A stretch of DNA of 55,210 nucleotides from Nitrospinae bacterium AH_259_B05_G02_I21 (GTDB lineage Bacteria > JADFOP01), in contig JALLOF010000007.1 of NCBI GenBank assembly GCA_027717595.1, positions 1 to 55,210 on the forward strand, written 5' to 3'. The position numbers were made by a program, and so were the translations under genes. How positions within the stretch are numbered: position 1 is the first letter of the stretch; every line of letters starts with the position of its first letter. The notes under the pieces were generated by a model. It saw only the letters and a program-made list of their open reading frames with translations, searched no databases and was not told where the DNA came from. Positions 30,658-40,030 of the stretch are shown here, one piece after another.

Positions 30658-31104
30658 CTATTGCTCCATCGTCAAGAGCACCCGAAGGAGGTCAGCTTCT
30701 TTCTGGGCCATGGCCGAGGTCTGTTCGTCCGAGGCCTCATGATCATAGCCCATCAGGTGGAGCAGGCCATGGATGAGCAGCACCTCGATCTCGCGCTCGA
30801 GCGAATGGCCCACCTCCTCGGCCTGGGCAGCGGCCCGCTCCGCAGAAATGACCACATCACCCAGCAGCCGCGGATGGGGGAGGTCAGCCCCATGCTCGTC
30901 CATGGGAAAGGCCAACACGTCCGTTGAATCCTCAACCTGACGCCACTGCGCATTCAGGGATGCGATGGTGGAGTTATCGACGAACGTAACGGAGAGCTCG
31001 GCCTCATCACAGCCCAAAGCGCTTAAGAGGAGGCGGGCTTTCTTCCGTATCGTCGTCACGGCGATCGGGACGATGGACTGTTGATTCGAGACGGCGACTC
31101 CCAA
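30658..31104 (-). CDS. ybeY: endoribonuclease/rRNA maturation factor YbeY
   Basis: A 148-residue metalloprotein needed for 16S rRNA 3'-end processing and ribosome quality control. The zinc motif HGLLHLMGYDH (H-x3-H-x5-H) is intact near residue 113. DSTDVLAFPMDE is the conserved family loop and LGDVVISAERA follows. The family-typical N-terminal strand VAVSNQQ begins right at the start, so the start at 31104 looks real, which makes a 98-base out-of-frame overlap with the end of pgpH. The pgpH-ybeY order is common. Confidence 0.93.
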   Translation of the reverse strand: MGVAVSNQQSIVPIAVTTIRKKARLLLSALGCDEAELSVTFVDNSTIASLNAQWRQVEDSTDVLAFPMDEHGADLPHPRLLGDVVISAERAAAQAEEVGHSLEREIEVLLIHGLLHLMGYDHEASDEQTSAMAQKEADLLRVLLTMEQ

Positions 31105-33565
31105 CGGCCTCCTCCTCGCTGATTGCGAAAACGCCTTCGGAAATCTCCTTGCCCTCGGGGTAATCGACCCGGTGATGGTACATGCCCATCAGTATTCGGG
31201 TAAAGCTCTCGATAATCACGTTGAGGTCCTTCAGCGTCAGGTCGCACTCGTCGAGCTGGGCATCGACGAATTTGTTATGGACAATCTTTCGCACCAGGCC
31301 CTCGATGCGGGCCGGGGTCGGATCGGTCAGGGTGCGGGCTGTGGCCTCGACGCTGTCGGCCAACAGAATGATGGCCGCCTCCTTAGTCTGCGGCTTCGGC
31401 CCGGGATATCGGTAGTCTCCCTCTTTTATCTCCTGCAGGGAGGGATCTTCCTGTTTCTTGGCCTTATCATAAAAATAGCTGATGAGGCCCGTGCCGTGGT
31501 GCTGAGGGATGACATCGATGATTTTCTCCGGCAACTTGTTCTCGCGTGCCAGCTCAATGCCTTCCTTGACGTGCGAGGCGATGACAAGGCTGCTCATTGA
31601 GGGTGAGAGCTTCTCGTGCTTGCTCGACTCGCCCACGAGGTTCTCCACGAAGTACTCCGGCTTTTTGATTTTTCCGATGTCGTGGTAGTAAGAGCTGACC
31701 CGGACCAGGAGGCTGTTGGCCCCGATGGCCTCAGCCGCAGCTTCGGCCAGATTGCTCACAATAATGCTGTGGTGATAGGTGCCCGGGGCCCTGAGGACCA
31801 GCTGGCGCAAGAGCGGGTGGTTGAGGTCGCCGAGCTCCAGCAATTTAATGTCGGAGGTGATGTTGAACAGCCATTCCAAGACGGGCAGCGATACCGAAAC
31901 CACCACCGCCGCGAACAGACCTCCGATGAAGCCCATCAGGACGTCGAAGAGCCCCGCGACGCTAAAGATGGCGCCTGAGTACAACGCCAAGGTCATAATG
32001 GTAACGACGTTGGCGCCGCCGATGTAGAGGCCCGTAACAAGGATAGAGGAGCGGCGCTTATACTCTTTGGCCCGAAGGACGGCAATGAGGCTCGAGAAGA
32101 GACAAACCAGCGGATAACTCAGACCCTCCTGGAGCATAAACCCGACGAAGAAGGTGAGCATGACGCTGAACACCAACGCCACCTCCTTCTCCAGGAGGAT
32201 GACCAAGAGCATCGCGCCGATGGCGTACGGTATCGCGTAATAATACGAAGTCAGGGGGACGGTGCCGAAGCTCGCGGCAAACGCTCTGGCGAAGATGATG
32301 CCGGCTTTGATGAGCAGCACGTTGCCCACCAACACCAGGCTGATGAGGAGCAGGTCCTTGGTGGACGTCAGCGTTCGTGGAGCGAATTTGTAAAACCCGC
32401 CTGCCAAGAGAGCCAAAAAGAGGGCAGCGAGGAGGTGCGCGCCGACAACCGTGTTCCATGTGGAGCGCTTGTTCCGATGCAAGGCAAGCTGCTTGAGCTT
32501 GGATAGGTGCTCCTCTCGGACGCGCTCACCCTCTCGGATAACCATCTCACCCTTCTTGATCTGGAACAAGACGGGTTTGACCGCCGCGATGGCCTCGCTT
32601 TTCCGTTTCTCGGTCCCGAGCTTGTTAAACGTGAGGTTTGGGCGGATGAGCGAGGCCGCCAAGTGGGTGACCATGGAACGGTCGTCCCGGGTGACTTCCG
32701 GGGGCAGGCGCACGGCGGCTTCCCTGACGGCGCTCTCCAGTGCCTTGATGTCGATGGTGTCCGAGAAATCCGTCGCCACGCGCGTCTTGGGAGTGCCCAC
32801 TTCCTGGATCATGATGCCTTGTTCGCCTTGCTGGAGGAGCAAGGGTTTATTGGCCACCACGCCCTTGCGCATCACCTCCGCCACGACCTGGAGGACGGCT
32901 CCTTGAAGCGCCGGGTCGAAATGGCGCGCAGTCAGGGCCTGAATCTCTTCGGGCGTAAGCGGCACGCCAAGAATTTTCTGGAACTGGTCGACTTTCTTCG
33001 CAAAGAGGGGGCTCGTCTCGATGACGGATAGGTCGGGGGCATGCCCTCTGGCGCCTTGAGGCGGCTGCTTCGGGATGAGCAGCCCAACCGGCTTGACAGC
33101 CGGGGGCAAGGCGACCTCGGGGGCCCGGGCAATATAGGCCCTCTTGATGGTCCCAAAGGCCCGATCGAGCTTGGCGCCCACCTCTTCGATGGCTTTGATA
33201 TCAAAGTCGTAAACGGGCAGGACCTTGGCAACTGCCTCCTCGCGCTTGGCCAGGGTCGAAGCTTCCTCGACGACGAGAAAGTCCTCGATTGCCTTGATGT
33301 CGCGGGAGGCCACATCGCCGACGTTGAATGTTTTCGGGGGCAAGGTGATGTACGGAACCAACAGCAGGGCTAAGATCACGACGAGGGCCACCGACAGCAC
33401 CACCTTCAACCGTTGCTCACTGACCTGGAGCTTTACGGAATCCGCCGTCCGGCTGCGCCCTCCCCGCTTGCTCTTTTTGCCCTTGTTCCTCCCGGCGAGG
33501 ACCATGAAGGTGCCTCGGCGCCCAGGCTCTTTTGGGCTCTGTTTCTCAGCGTCTGAGCCACCCAT
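31007..33565 (-). CDS. pgpH: 7TM-HD family cyclic-di-AMP phosphodiesterase (PgpH/YqfF type)
   Basis: An 852-residue membrane protein. A basic N-terminus and helix 1 (about 50-75, VVLSVALVVILALLLVPYI) are followed by an extracytoplasmic 7TMR-HDED domain (to about 370), seven membrane helices (about 375-580) and a cytoplasmic HD phosphohydrolase domain (about 595-800) with YHHS, YYHDIGKIKKPEYFVENL, HVKEG, PQHHGTGL and LADSVEA. PgpH enzymes hydrolyse c-di-AMP to pApA. The last about 45 residues are a hydrophilic tail beyond the usual end (ILMGMYHHRVDYPEG), and the bases encoding about 33 of them overlap the ybeY start. It lies 5 bases after phoH. Confidence 0.92.
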   Translation of the reverse strand: MGGSDAEKQSPKEPGRRGTFMVLAGRNKGKKSKRGGRSRTADSVKLQVSEQRLKVVLSVALVVILALLLVPYITLPPKTFNVGDVASRDIKAIEDFLVVEEASTLAKREEAVAKVLPVYDFDIKAIEEVGAKLDRAFGTIKRAYIARAPEVALPPAVKPVGLLIPKQPPQGARGHAPDLSVIETSPLFAKKVDQFQKILGVPLTPEEIQALTARHFDPALQGAVLQVVAEVMRKGVVANKPLLLQQGEQGIMIQEVGTPKTRVATDFSDTIDIKALESAVREAAVRLPPEVTRDDRSMVTHLAASLIRPNLTFNKLGTEKRKSEAIAAVKPVLFQIKKGEMVIREGERVREEHLSKLKQLALHRNKRSTWNTVVGAHLLAALFLALLAGGFYKFAPRTLTSTKDLLLISLVLVGNVLLIKAGIIFARAFAASFGTVPLTSYYYAIPYAIGAMLLVILLEKEVALVFSVMLTFFVGFMLQEGLSYPLVCLFSSLIAVLRAKEYKRRSSILVTGLYIGGANVVTIMTLALYSGAIFSVAGLFDVLMGFIGGLFAAVVVSVSLPVLEWLFNITSDIKLLELGDLNHPLLRQLVLRAPGTYHHSIIVSNLAEAAAEAIGANSLLVRVSSYYHDIGKIKKPEYFVENLVGESSKHEKLSPSMSSLVIASHVKEGIELARENKLPEKIIDVIPQHHGTGLISYFYDKAKKQEDPSLQEIKEGDYRYPGPKPQTKEAAIILLADSVEATARTLTDPTPARIEGLVRKIVHNKFVDAQLDECDLTLKDLNVIIESFTRILMGMYHHRVDYPEGKEISEGVFAISEEEAVGSRRLESTVHRPDRRDDDTEESPPPLKRFGL

Positions 33566-33570
33566 GGGAA

Positions 33571-34566
33571 TTACTCCCCCTCGAGGCCCCCGGTGCGGAC
33601 GTCTACCTTGCCTCGACGGAAATCATGGCGCTCATATGCCTTGACTATCTCCTGGACGAGGTCGTGGCGTACGACGTCCTTCTCCGAGAAGTAGACGAAC
33701 CGTATTCCCTCAACGTCCTCGAGGATCTCCTGGATATCGATCAGCCCGGAACGCTTTCCGGAGGGGAGATCAACCTGTGTGACGTCGCCCGTTATCACCA
33801 CGTTGGACTGAAAGCCCATGCGGGTCAAAAACATCTTCATCTGCTCGCTGGTAGCATTCTGGGCTTCGTCGAGGATGATGAAGGAGTCGTTCAGCGTCCG
33901 GCCCCGCATGTAGGCCAACGGGGCGATCTCGATGGAGCCCTTCTCAATGAGCCGTTGAGCTTCATCGAACTCCAGCATGTCGTACAGCGCATCGTACAGG
34001 GGCCGAAGATAGGGGCTTATCTTCTCTGCAATGCCCCCCGGCAAAAATCCGAGCTTCTCACCCGCCTCCACCGCGGGACGGGTCAGAATGATACGGGCAA
34101 ACTCTTTGCTCATCAATCCACTGACGGCCATCGCCATCGCCAGGTACGTTTTCCCGGTCCCTGCCGGGCCAATCCCGATTACGAGGTCGTGGCCCCGCAT
34201 GGCGGCCACGTAGTCGCGCTGGGTGAGGCTTTTCGGCGTGATGAAGCGTTTCCGGGACGGGACCTCGATCCGCTCGCTGAAAATGGAGGTGATATCGACC
34301 GACGGATCATCCTGCAGCATGCGCACGACATACTTCAAGTCATTGTTCTGGAGAGGATACCCTTCTTGGACCAGGCGGTAGAGATCGCTCAGTAGTCGCT
34401 CCACCACCTGGGTCGCCGGCTCCGACCCCTGTATGGTCAACGTGTTCCCCGTGGTGCCCACGCGAACCTCGAAGGATCTCTCGATCAGCCGGAGGTGTTT
34501 GTCGTTGATACCGTACAGGTCGGGGATATGTTGGCTGTCCTTTAACGTCAACGACCGAATGGGCAA
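33571..34566 (-). CDS. phoH: PhoH-like ATPase
   Basis: A 331-residue protein of the PhoH/YbeZ family. Order: N-terminal KH-like region (LRLIERSFEVRVGTTGNTLT), then a P-loop ATPase with Walker A GPAGTGKT (133-140), Walker B FIILDEAQNA and the conserved TRMGFQSNVVITGDVTQVDL. YbeZ partners with YbeY in ribosome metabolism, and ybeY sits downstream here after pgpH. The start used is TTG at 34566, right behind an AGGGAGGG stretch that is rather close; another TTG five codons later (34551) is possible. A promoter candidate lies at 34618-34647. Confidence 0.92.
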   Translation of the reverse strand: MPIRSLTLKDSQHIPDLYGINDKHLRLIERSFEVRVGTTGNTLTIQGSEPATQVVERLLSDLYRLVQEGYPLQNNDLKYVVRMLQDDPSVDITSIFSERIEVPSRKRFITPKSLTQRDYVAAMRGHDLVIGIGPAGTGKTYLAMAMAVSGLMSKEFARIILTRPAVEAGEKLGFLPGGIAEKISPYLRPLYDALYDMLEFDEAQRLIEKGSIEIAPLAYMRGRTLNDSFIILDEAQNATSEQMKMFLTRMGFQSNVVITGDVTQVDLPSGKRSGLIDIQEILEDVEGIRFVYFSEKDVVRHDLVQEIVKAYERHDFRRGKVDVRTGGLEGE

Positions 34567-34617
34567 ACCCTCCCTCGGGGCTGGCGGAAAGCGGATGAGC
34601 CTTCAGCGCACCCACGG

Positions 34618-34647
34618 ATTATTACCACAAATGCTTGAAAAGTACAA
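34618..34647 (-). promoter_or_regulatory. possible sigma70-type promoter for phoH
   Basis: On the minus strand: TTGTAC (34642-34647), 18-base spacer, AATAAT (34618-34623), in the 88-base gap after glnD. Confidence 0.4.
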
Positions 34648-34654
34648 TGGCGCT

Positions 34655-37351
34655 TCATTCGACCTCGCCCGCGGAGAGAACGTCAACGAGGGTCTCTCGA
34701 ATGTGGGCGACGCGGCCGGAATCGAAGATTTTCTCTCCATCCAAGTCGGTGACATAAAAGACGTTGATCACCCGATTGGCCTCCGTGGAGATCTTGGCCA
34801 GATAGATGTCCAGCTGAAGATTCACCATCGCCCGCGTCACGAGATATAACAGCCCCAACCGGTCGCGGCCCTTCATTTCAATGACCGTGTGCGTATCGGA
34901 GATCCTGTTGTTGACATCAACGTTGGCTTCCATCGGCGGCCCCATGAACCGCTTGTCCGTGACGTAGCGCTTCCGGCGGGCAAGGAGGGCCTCCACCGTC
35001 ACCTTGCCGGCGATGACGTCCCGGAGGTTCTCCTCAACCGCCTGCCAGACGGACTCGTCGGTCACGCAGCCACCTTCGAGGCGGTTGACCTGCAAGGTAT
35101 CGATGGCGATGTTGTCCTTCCGAGTGTAGACCTGGGCTCCCAAGATATTGATGTTCTTCGAGGTCAGCGTCCCGGCGATTTCACACAAGATGCCCGTTCG
35201 GCCCGTGGTGCAGACCAGCGCTTCGGAGTAGGCGAACTGTTCGTTGTGGTGGTGCTCCACGGCCAGCCCCCCCTGGGCGACCATCTTCTCCCCCAGGCGG
35301 ATGTGCTGGAAGATCCGCTCAGGCGAGGTGGAGGCGATGTACTTATACGGCATGGCGCCAAAGTACGCCTCGACGGCCTCCGGTTGTACGTTAAAGGCCG
35401 GGTCGCGAACCACCAGATCGCGGAGGTGCTCGATCAAGGCTTCGCCGGTGAGCTGTTCCTCGGGCTCGCGTGTCATGTAATCCTTGGCCCGCTGGTACAG
35501 CTCCGAGAGGAGTGACCCCTTCCACTCGTTCCATACCTCAGGCCCCACGGCATGGAGATCGGCATACGTCAACAGGTAGAGGAGATCGAGGTTCTCGATG
35601 GAGCCGACGGCCTCGCAAAAGTCCTCGATAATCTTCTCATCACGCATATCCCAGCGCTGGGCGGTCCGGTTCATCAGCAGGTGGTTGGCCACCAGGAAGA
35701 TGATCTGCTGGTTTGCCACCTCACCAATCGGCCACCTCTCAAGGATGGCTTGGGCTATCGTGACGCCGCGCTCGATATGGCCCGCCGCGCCCTCGCTTTT
35801 CCCAATGTCATGGAGCAGCAGGCCCATCTTCACAACCACGGGGTTATCCAGATTCCGGTAGACGCTCCTGAGCTCCTGGAGGCTGGAAGTGGTCGCCTCC
35901 CTCAGCGCCTCTACATGCCTGATCCCCTGCAACGTGTGCTCATCGGCCGTGTAGCGGTGGAACACATCGTACTGCGGCAAGTAGGTGAGCTCGCCGAACT
36001 CCGGCACCAGGGCCGCAAGGAGACCCACTTCGTGCATGAGCCGCAGCGTCCGCTCGGTCCCTTCTCGCTCCAATACGCCGTAGAAACAGGTTCGCGCCTC
36101 CGGGGCGCGTCGAACCTCCTCGTTGATGAGGCCCAGGTGATCTCGGATTTCCCCCCGGAGGCTCGCATGAGGAACCAGGTGGTGCTCCTGGCACAGCTCG
36201 AACGCCCGAAGCATGAGAATGGGGCGGTCGGCAAGCTGCATCGCACCGGCCTGGCTCAGGTGCAGCTCCCCTTTGCGGGCGACAAACCCGTCTCCCAGGT
36301 CTTTTGATTTCACACGGTCTAACACCTTCGAGAGGCCGCGCGTGGGGGGCCGGCAGCGCGACAGGAGGAGATCGGAAAACTGATGCACCCTCGAGGCCTG
36401 GTGATAATAGTCTTGCATGAACAACTCGACGGCCAGCCGGGGCCCACGGTCCTCGTAGCCGAGATGTTCGGCCACCCGACGCTGGAGCTCCACGGCCAGC
36501 ACATCCTGCTTCGCATCGTCCAGGTAGTGAAGCTCGTTTCGCACTCGCAGGAGGAAATCGTACGCTTCCCGGATAATCCCATAGGCCTCCGGATCAATGA
36601 GGCCTGCGCCGTAGCAATCCTCAAGCGTGGAGAATCCATAGCGAGCCGTCGCCGCCCACTGTGCGATGTGGTAGTCGCGAAGCCCCCCCACGCCTTCTTT
36701 TACGTTGGGCTCCAAGAGGGTGACCAGGTATTCGTAATGCTTGTGGCGGCGATCGCGCTCTTTGATTTTCTGCCGAATGAACGTATCGACCGCCTTTTCG
36801 ATCACCTGCTTTCGGACGGCCTCCTGAAACTCTTCAAACAGCGCGAGGCTCCCAGCCAGAGCCCGCCCTTCAAGCATGGCCGTCCGTGTCAAGAGGTCCT
36901 TTTTAGCCAAGCTGATACACTCGGGGATGGTTCGCACGCTGTGGCCCACCTGGAACCGAGCGTCCCAAAGCAGCGTCAGGACCTCGTTCACGATTCCGGT
37001 AAACGGCGCCGGGGAGGTGCGACACAGGACGAGAATGTCCACATCGGAGTACGGACAGAGCTCGCCCCGTCCGTAACCGCCTGTGGCTACCAGGGCCAGG
37101 GGAAAATCCAACCCGTCGAGGCTCAACCCATGATGGCGGACGGCCAGGGAGAACATCTCCGTCACCGTCTCATCCGCAAAGCGAGTCAGCCACCTCGTTA
37201 CCTCCCTGCCGCTTGCTCCTGCACGGTGAAGGGTCTTGATGCGTTCCTTTTCGCTACGGAGCCGTTCCCGGACGGTCTGGACGTACTCCATCCGGTGCGA
37301 TGGGGAGGCGAATATCTCCTCTGGCTTCAGTTTCGTGATGGGCAATTCCAT
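34655..37351 (-). CDS. glnD: [protein-PII] uridylyltransferase/uridylyl-removing enzyme
   Basis: An 898-residue bifunctional nitrogen sensor: it uridylylates PII when glutamine is low and removes UMP when it is high. Order: nucleotidyltransferase (about 85-230) with GGYGRGELCPYSDVDILVL (91-109; D103, D105), then the GlnE/GlnD linker, an HD domain for uridylyl removal (MGLLLHDIGKSEGAAGHIE), and two ACT domains at the end (GRTGILCEIAGTL and GRDRLGLLYLVTRAM). ATG 37351 is preferred over an in-frame TTG at 37399, because that TTG lies inside the promoter spacer. Its PII substrate is not in the window. Confidence 0.95.
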   Translation of the reverse strand: MELPITKLKPEEIFASPSHRMEYVQTVRERLRSEKERIKTLHRAGASGREVTRWLTRFADETVTEMFSLAVRHHGLSLDGLDFPLALVATGGYGRGELCPYSDVDILVLCRTSPAPFTGIVNEVLTLLWDARFQVGHSVRTIPECISLAKKDLLTRTAMLEGRALAGSLALFEEFQEAVRKQVIEKAVDTFIRQKIKERDRRHKHYEYLVTLLEPNVKEGVGGLRDYHIAQWAATARYGFSTLEDCYGAGLIDPEAYGIIREAYDFLLRVRNELHYLDDAKQDVLAVELQRRVAEHLGYEDRGPRLAVELFMQDYYHQASRVHQFSDLLLSRCRPPTRGLSKVLDRVKSKDLGDGFVARKGELHLSQAGAMQLADRPILMLRAFELCQEHHLVPHASLRGEIRDHLGLINEEVRRAPEARTCFYGVLEREGTERTLRLMHEVGLLAALVPEFGELTYLPQYDVFHRYTADEHTLQGIRHVEALREATTSSLQELRSVYRNLDNPVVVKMGLLLHDIGKSEGAAGHIERGVTIAQAILERWPIGEVANQQIIFLVANHLLMNRTAQRWDMRDEKIIEDFCEAVGSIENLDLLYLLTYADLHAVGPEVWNEWKGSLLSELYQRAKDYMTREPEEQLTGEALIEHLRDLVVRDPAFNVQPEAVEAYFGAMPYKYIASTSPERIFQHIRLGEKMVAQGGLAVEHHHNEQFAYSEALVCTTGRTGILCEIAGTLTSKNINILGAQVYTRKDNIAIDTLQVNRLEGGCVTDESVWQAVEENLRDVIAGKVTVEALLARRKRYVTDKRFMGPPMEANVDVNNRISDTHTVIEMKGRDRLGLLYLVTRAMVNLQLDIYLAKISTEANRVINVFYVTDLDGEKIFDSGRVAHIRETLVDVLSAGEVE

Positions 37352-37383
37352 GAGCGCGCATCCGGGGCCTGAGGTCTTGGAGT

Positions 37384-37412
37384 ACTCTATTCCTCGCAAG
37401 GAGGAAAGTCAA
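37384..37412 (-). promoter_or_regulatory. sigma70-type promoter for glnD
   Basis: On the minus strand: TTGACT (37407-37412), 17-base spacer, TAGAGT (37384-37389), in the gap between xerD and glnD. It supports starting glnD at ATG 37351. Confidence 0.5.
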
Positions 37413-37417
37413 AGCAT

Positions 37418-38305
37418 CTAGGCTCTGGGGTGGTAGCGGTCGTAGAGGGTGCGAACCTTCTCTCTGAGCACGTGGGTGTAAATCTCCGTCGTGGCGACGT
37501 TTGCGTGGCCGAGCATCTCCTGGAGGGCTCTTAGGTCGGCGCCGCGCTCCAGCAGATGGGTGGCGAAGGAGTGCCGCAAGTGGTGGGGGCTGACATCGCG
37601 TGATAGCCCCGCCTGGCGGGCGTATGTCTTCAGGCGCTTCCAGAAGGCCTGGCGGCTGAGCGGGCGGGCGCGCCGCGAGACGAAGCAGTAGGGCGACGAC
37701 CGGCCCCTAAGCAGGAGCCCTCGCCCTTCCTCCAGGTAGTTACGGACGGCCTCGGAGGCGTAATCACCCAAGGGGACGATGCGCTCCTTCTTGCCCTTGC
37801 CCATGGTTCTGACGAAATTCCTGTCGATGTTGATGTCATTGAGGGTCACAGAGACCAACTCGCTCACCCGAAGGCCAGTGGCGTACAGGAGCTCCAGCAT
37901 GGCCAGGTCCCGAAGGCCCTGTGGGGTTGTGGGGTCGGGCTGCTCCAGGAGGCGGCGGACCTCCTCTTCGTGCAAGAAACGGGGGAGCCCCTTGTCCAGC
38001 CTTGGGGACTCGATCTCTTCGGCCGGATTGTCCACCCGCAGTTTCTCGTCAACCAGGTAACGAAAGAATTGTCTGATACTTACAAGATGGCGACTCAGAG
38101 AGCGGCTGGAGAGGCCTTGGGCCTGCAGGCGTGAGAGGTACAACACGATGGTGCCTCGGTCCACCACCAGCATATCCTGCACCGTCGAGACCTTCTCCGC
38201 CTCCAGGAAGCGAGCCACATCGCGCATATACCCTTCCACCGTGTTTTTCGCTAGGTTGCGCTCCACCACCAGGTAGTGGATATATTGGTCGATGAGCTCA
38301 TCCAT
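37418..38305 (-). CDS. xerD: XerD-type site-specific tyrosine recombinase
   Basis: A 295-residue recombinase of the size expected for the XerC/XerD pair that resolves chromosome dimers at dif. It has an N-terminal SAM-like core-binding domain (1-90) and a catalytic domain. Catalytic residues are visible: Arg in YATGLRVSELVSVTL, H-x2-R in HHLRHSFATHLLERGADL, the later His in MLGHANVATTEIYTHV and the nucleophile Tyr in that last motif. XerD is favoured over XerC or an integrase by the N-terminus and the housekeeping context, but cannot be proven. It has a near-perfect promoter of its own. Confidence 0.9.
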   Translation of the reverse strand: MDELIDQYIHYLVVERNLAKNTVEGYMRDVARFLEAEKVSTVQDMLVVDRGTIVLYLSRLQAQGLSSRSLSRHLVSIRQFFRYLVDEKLRVDNPAEEIESPRLDKGLPRFLHEEEVRRLLEQPDPTTPQGLRDLAMLELLYATGLRVSELVSVTLNDINIDRNFVRTMGKGKKERIVPLGDYASEAVRNYLEEGRGLLLRGRSSPYCFVSRRARPLSRQAFWKRLKTYARQAGLSRDVSPHHLRHSFATHLLERGADLRALQEMLGHANVATTEIYTHVLREKVRTLYDRYHPRA

Positions 38306-38331
38306 AGTTAATCTTCAATCTCAACTATCAT

Positions 38332-38360
38332 ATTATAAAGCCCTATACTATAAAATGCAA
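38332..38360 (-). promoter_or_regulatory. near-consensus sigma70 promoter for xerD
   Basis: On the minus strand: TTGCAT (38355-38360), 17-base spacer, TATAAT (38332-38337). It sits in the 57-base gap after murJ and gives a 5' leader of only about 20 bases. Confidence 0.75.
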
Positions 38361-38362
38361 GT

Positions 38363-39928
38363 TCACGTCTTTGAGTACCTTTCCCGAAGGGTCCGGACCA
38401 GAAAGGTAAGCTCTTCGCACCTGAGCGCGTAAGAGCACCCGACGTAGATAGCCATGCCCGCCAAGATTACCGTGGCGAGCGCCGCTCCGCGCCCCGCCGC
38501 CGTAGCGGCTTCGGCAACCCAACGATGGGCCATCCACGCCGCCGCCAGGCCCATCACCGCAGACGAGCCCGCCAGCTTGGCGGTGGAGGCCAGGATGCGC
38601 CGGCCCCCGATGCGTCCGACCCGGTTTTTGAAGACCACCAGCAGGCTCACGACGTTGAACAGCGAGGCCAGCGATGTTGCCAGCGCCAGGCCCCCATGCC
38701 TAAGCGGGCCCATGAGCAGGATGCTTAGCACAATGTTTAGCCCCACGGCGTAGATGCTGATCTTCATCGGGGTTGCCGTATCCTCCATGGAGTAGAAGGC
38801 AGGGACGATGACCTTGACGCCGGCGAAGGCGCACAGGCCCACGGCGTAGAAGAGCAACGCAAAGGCCGCCCCTTGCGTGGACGCGGCCGTAAACTTGCCC
38901 CGCTCGAAGAGGGTCTGGACTATGGGGTATCGAAGAATAATCAGCCCCAGCGTGGCAGGGATGGTGATGAAGAGCACCAGGCGGATGGCGAAGCCGAGCG
39001 TCTCGATAAGCCGCCCCATCTCCCGGCGGGCCGCATGAGCCGAAAGCGTCGGCAGCACGGCGATGCCCATGGCAATCCCAAAGACCCCGAGGGGGAGCTG
39101 GACGAGCCGGTTCCCGTAGTAGAGGTACGAGACGCTTCCCTCGGCCAGGAGGCTGGCCAGCAGCGTGTCCACCACGAGGTTGATTTGCATCGCAGCGAGC
39201 CCGAGGACGGTCGGGCCGAGCAGCCGGCCTACCCGCACGACTCCAGGGTGGATGAGGGGTTTGGGCCGGATGGGGCGAAAGCCGCGGGACGCCAACGCCG
39301 GCACCTGGACGAGCATCTGTAGCGCCCCGCCCACGACCACCCCGTAAGCCAAGCCCATTACCGGCGGGTCGATCACCGGACAGAGGGTGAAGATCGAGGT
39401 GATGACGGCGACGTTGAAGAGGGCCGGACCGATGGCCGGGCTGAAGAAATGGTGGAGCGAGTTGAGGATGCCCATCTGGAGGGCCGCCACCCCCATGAAG
39501 AAGGCGAAGGGAAACATCACGCGGGTGAGCGAGACGGTAAGCCCAAACTTTACGAGGGCCCGAAAGCCGGGAGCTATAACAGCCACCAGCCACCACGCGC
39601 CCAGCATCCCAGCCAGCACAAGGGCCGCGAGGATCATCGTCACCAACCACGTGGCGCTTCGGGCCATCGCCCACGCCTCGTCCTTCTCGCCCCGCTCCCA
39701 ATAGCCTGTGAAGACGGGGACGAAGGAGGCGGCCAGGGTCCCCTCGCCCATAAGGCGCCTAAGGAGGTTGGGGATGCGCAAGGCCACGAAGAAGGCGTCG
39801 GCGGCCATGCCTGAGCCGAAGAGCTGTGCGATGAAGACGTCGCGGACGAAGCCGAGAAGCCGGCTCAGCAGGGTCGCCCCGCCGACGACGCCGGCCGCGG
39901 CGGTGACACGTCGCTCGGGGCTCGTCAC
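38363..39928 (-). CDS. murJ: lipid II flippase MurJ
   Basis: A 521-residue polytopic protein of the MOP family that flips the peptidoglycan precursor lipid II to the periplasmic face. The GTG at 39928 is chosen because GGAGG lies 5 bases upstream, it places the family-typical start (AAGVVGGATLLSRLLGFVRD) correctly and the length is normal. Upstream frame sequence would run antisense through rpsT. Features include FVRDVFIAQLFGSGMAADAF and RIPNLLRRLMGEGTLAASFV. Fourteen helices are expected. Its start is 102 bases from the divergent rpsT start. Confidence 0.93.
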   Translation of the reverse strand: MTSPERRVTAAAGVVGGATLLSRLLGFVRDVFIAQLFGSGMAADAFFVALRIPNLLRRLMGEGTLAASFVPVFTGYWERGEKDEAWAMARSATWLVTMILAALVLAGMLGAWWLVAVIAPGFRALVKFGLTVSLTRVMFPFAFFMGVAALQMGILNSLHHFFSPAIGPALFNVAVITSIFTLCPVIDPPVMGLAYGVVVGGALQMLVQVPALASRGFRPIRPKPLIHPGVVRVGRLLGPTVLGLAAMQINLVVDTLLASLLAEGSVSYLYYGNRLVQLPLGVFGIAMGIAVLPTLSAHAARREMGRLIETLGFAIRLVLFITIPATLGLIILRYPIVQTLFERGKFTAASTQGAAFALLFYAVGLCAFAGVKVIVPAFYSMEDTATPMKISIYAVGLNIVLSILLMGPLRHGGLALATSLASLFNVVSLLVVFKNRVGRIGGRRILASTAKLAGSSAVMGLAAAWMAHRWVAEAATAAGRGAALATVILAGMAIYVGCSYALRCEELTFLVRTLRERYSKT

Positions 39929-39966
39929 GAGCGCCTCCAGGGCCGGCCCCAGGATGGAGAAACCGA

Positions 39967-39995
39967 TTGACTCGGCGGGAAACCTGTGGTAGAGG
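39967..39995 (+). promoter_or_regulatory. possible promoter for rpsT
   Basis: TTGACT (39967-39972), 17-base spacer, TAGAGG (39990-39995), ending 35 bases before the rpsT start. The -10 is poor, so this is tentative. Confidence 0.35.
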
Positions 39996-40030
39996 TCGTA
40001 GCTCGATACCCTTTGTAGGGAGAAGCGACA

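Noticed and set aside
37352-37399. TTG start at 37399 for glnD
   Set aside because: No ribosome site, and the codon falls between the -35 and -10 boxes of a good promoter; ATG 37351 is preferred.
37418-38305. Phage or island integrase instead of XerD
   Set aside because: Normal XerD length and motifs, housekeeping neighbours on both sides, no attachment-site repeats or tRNA seen.
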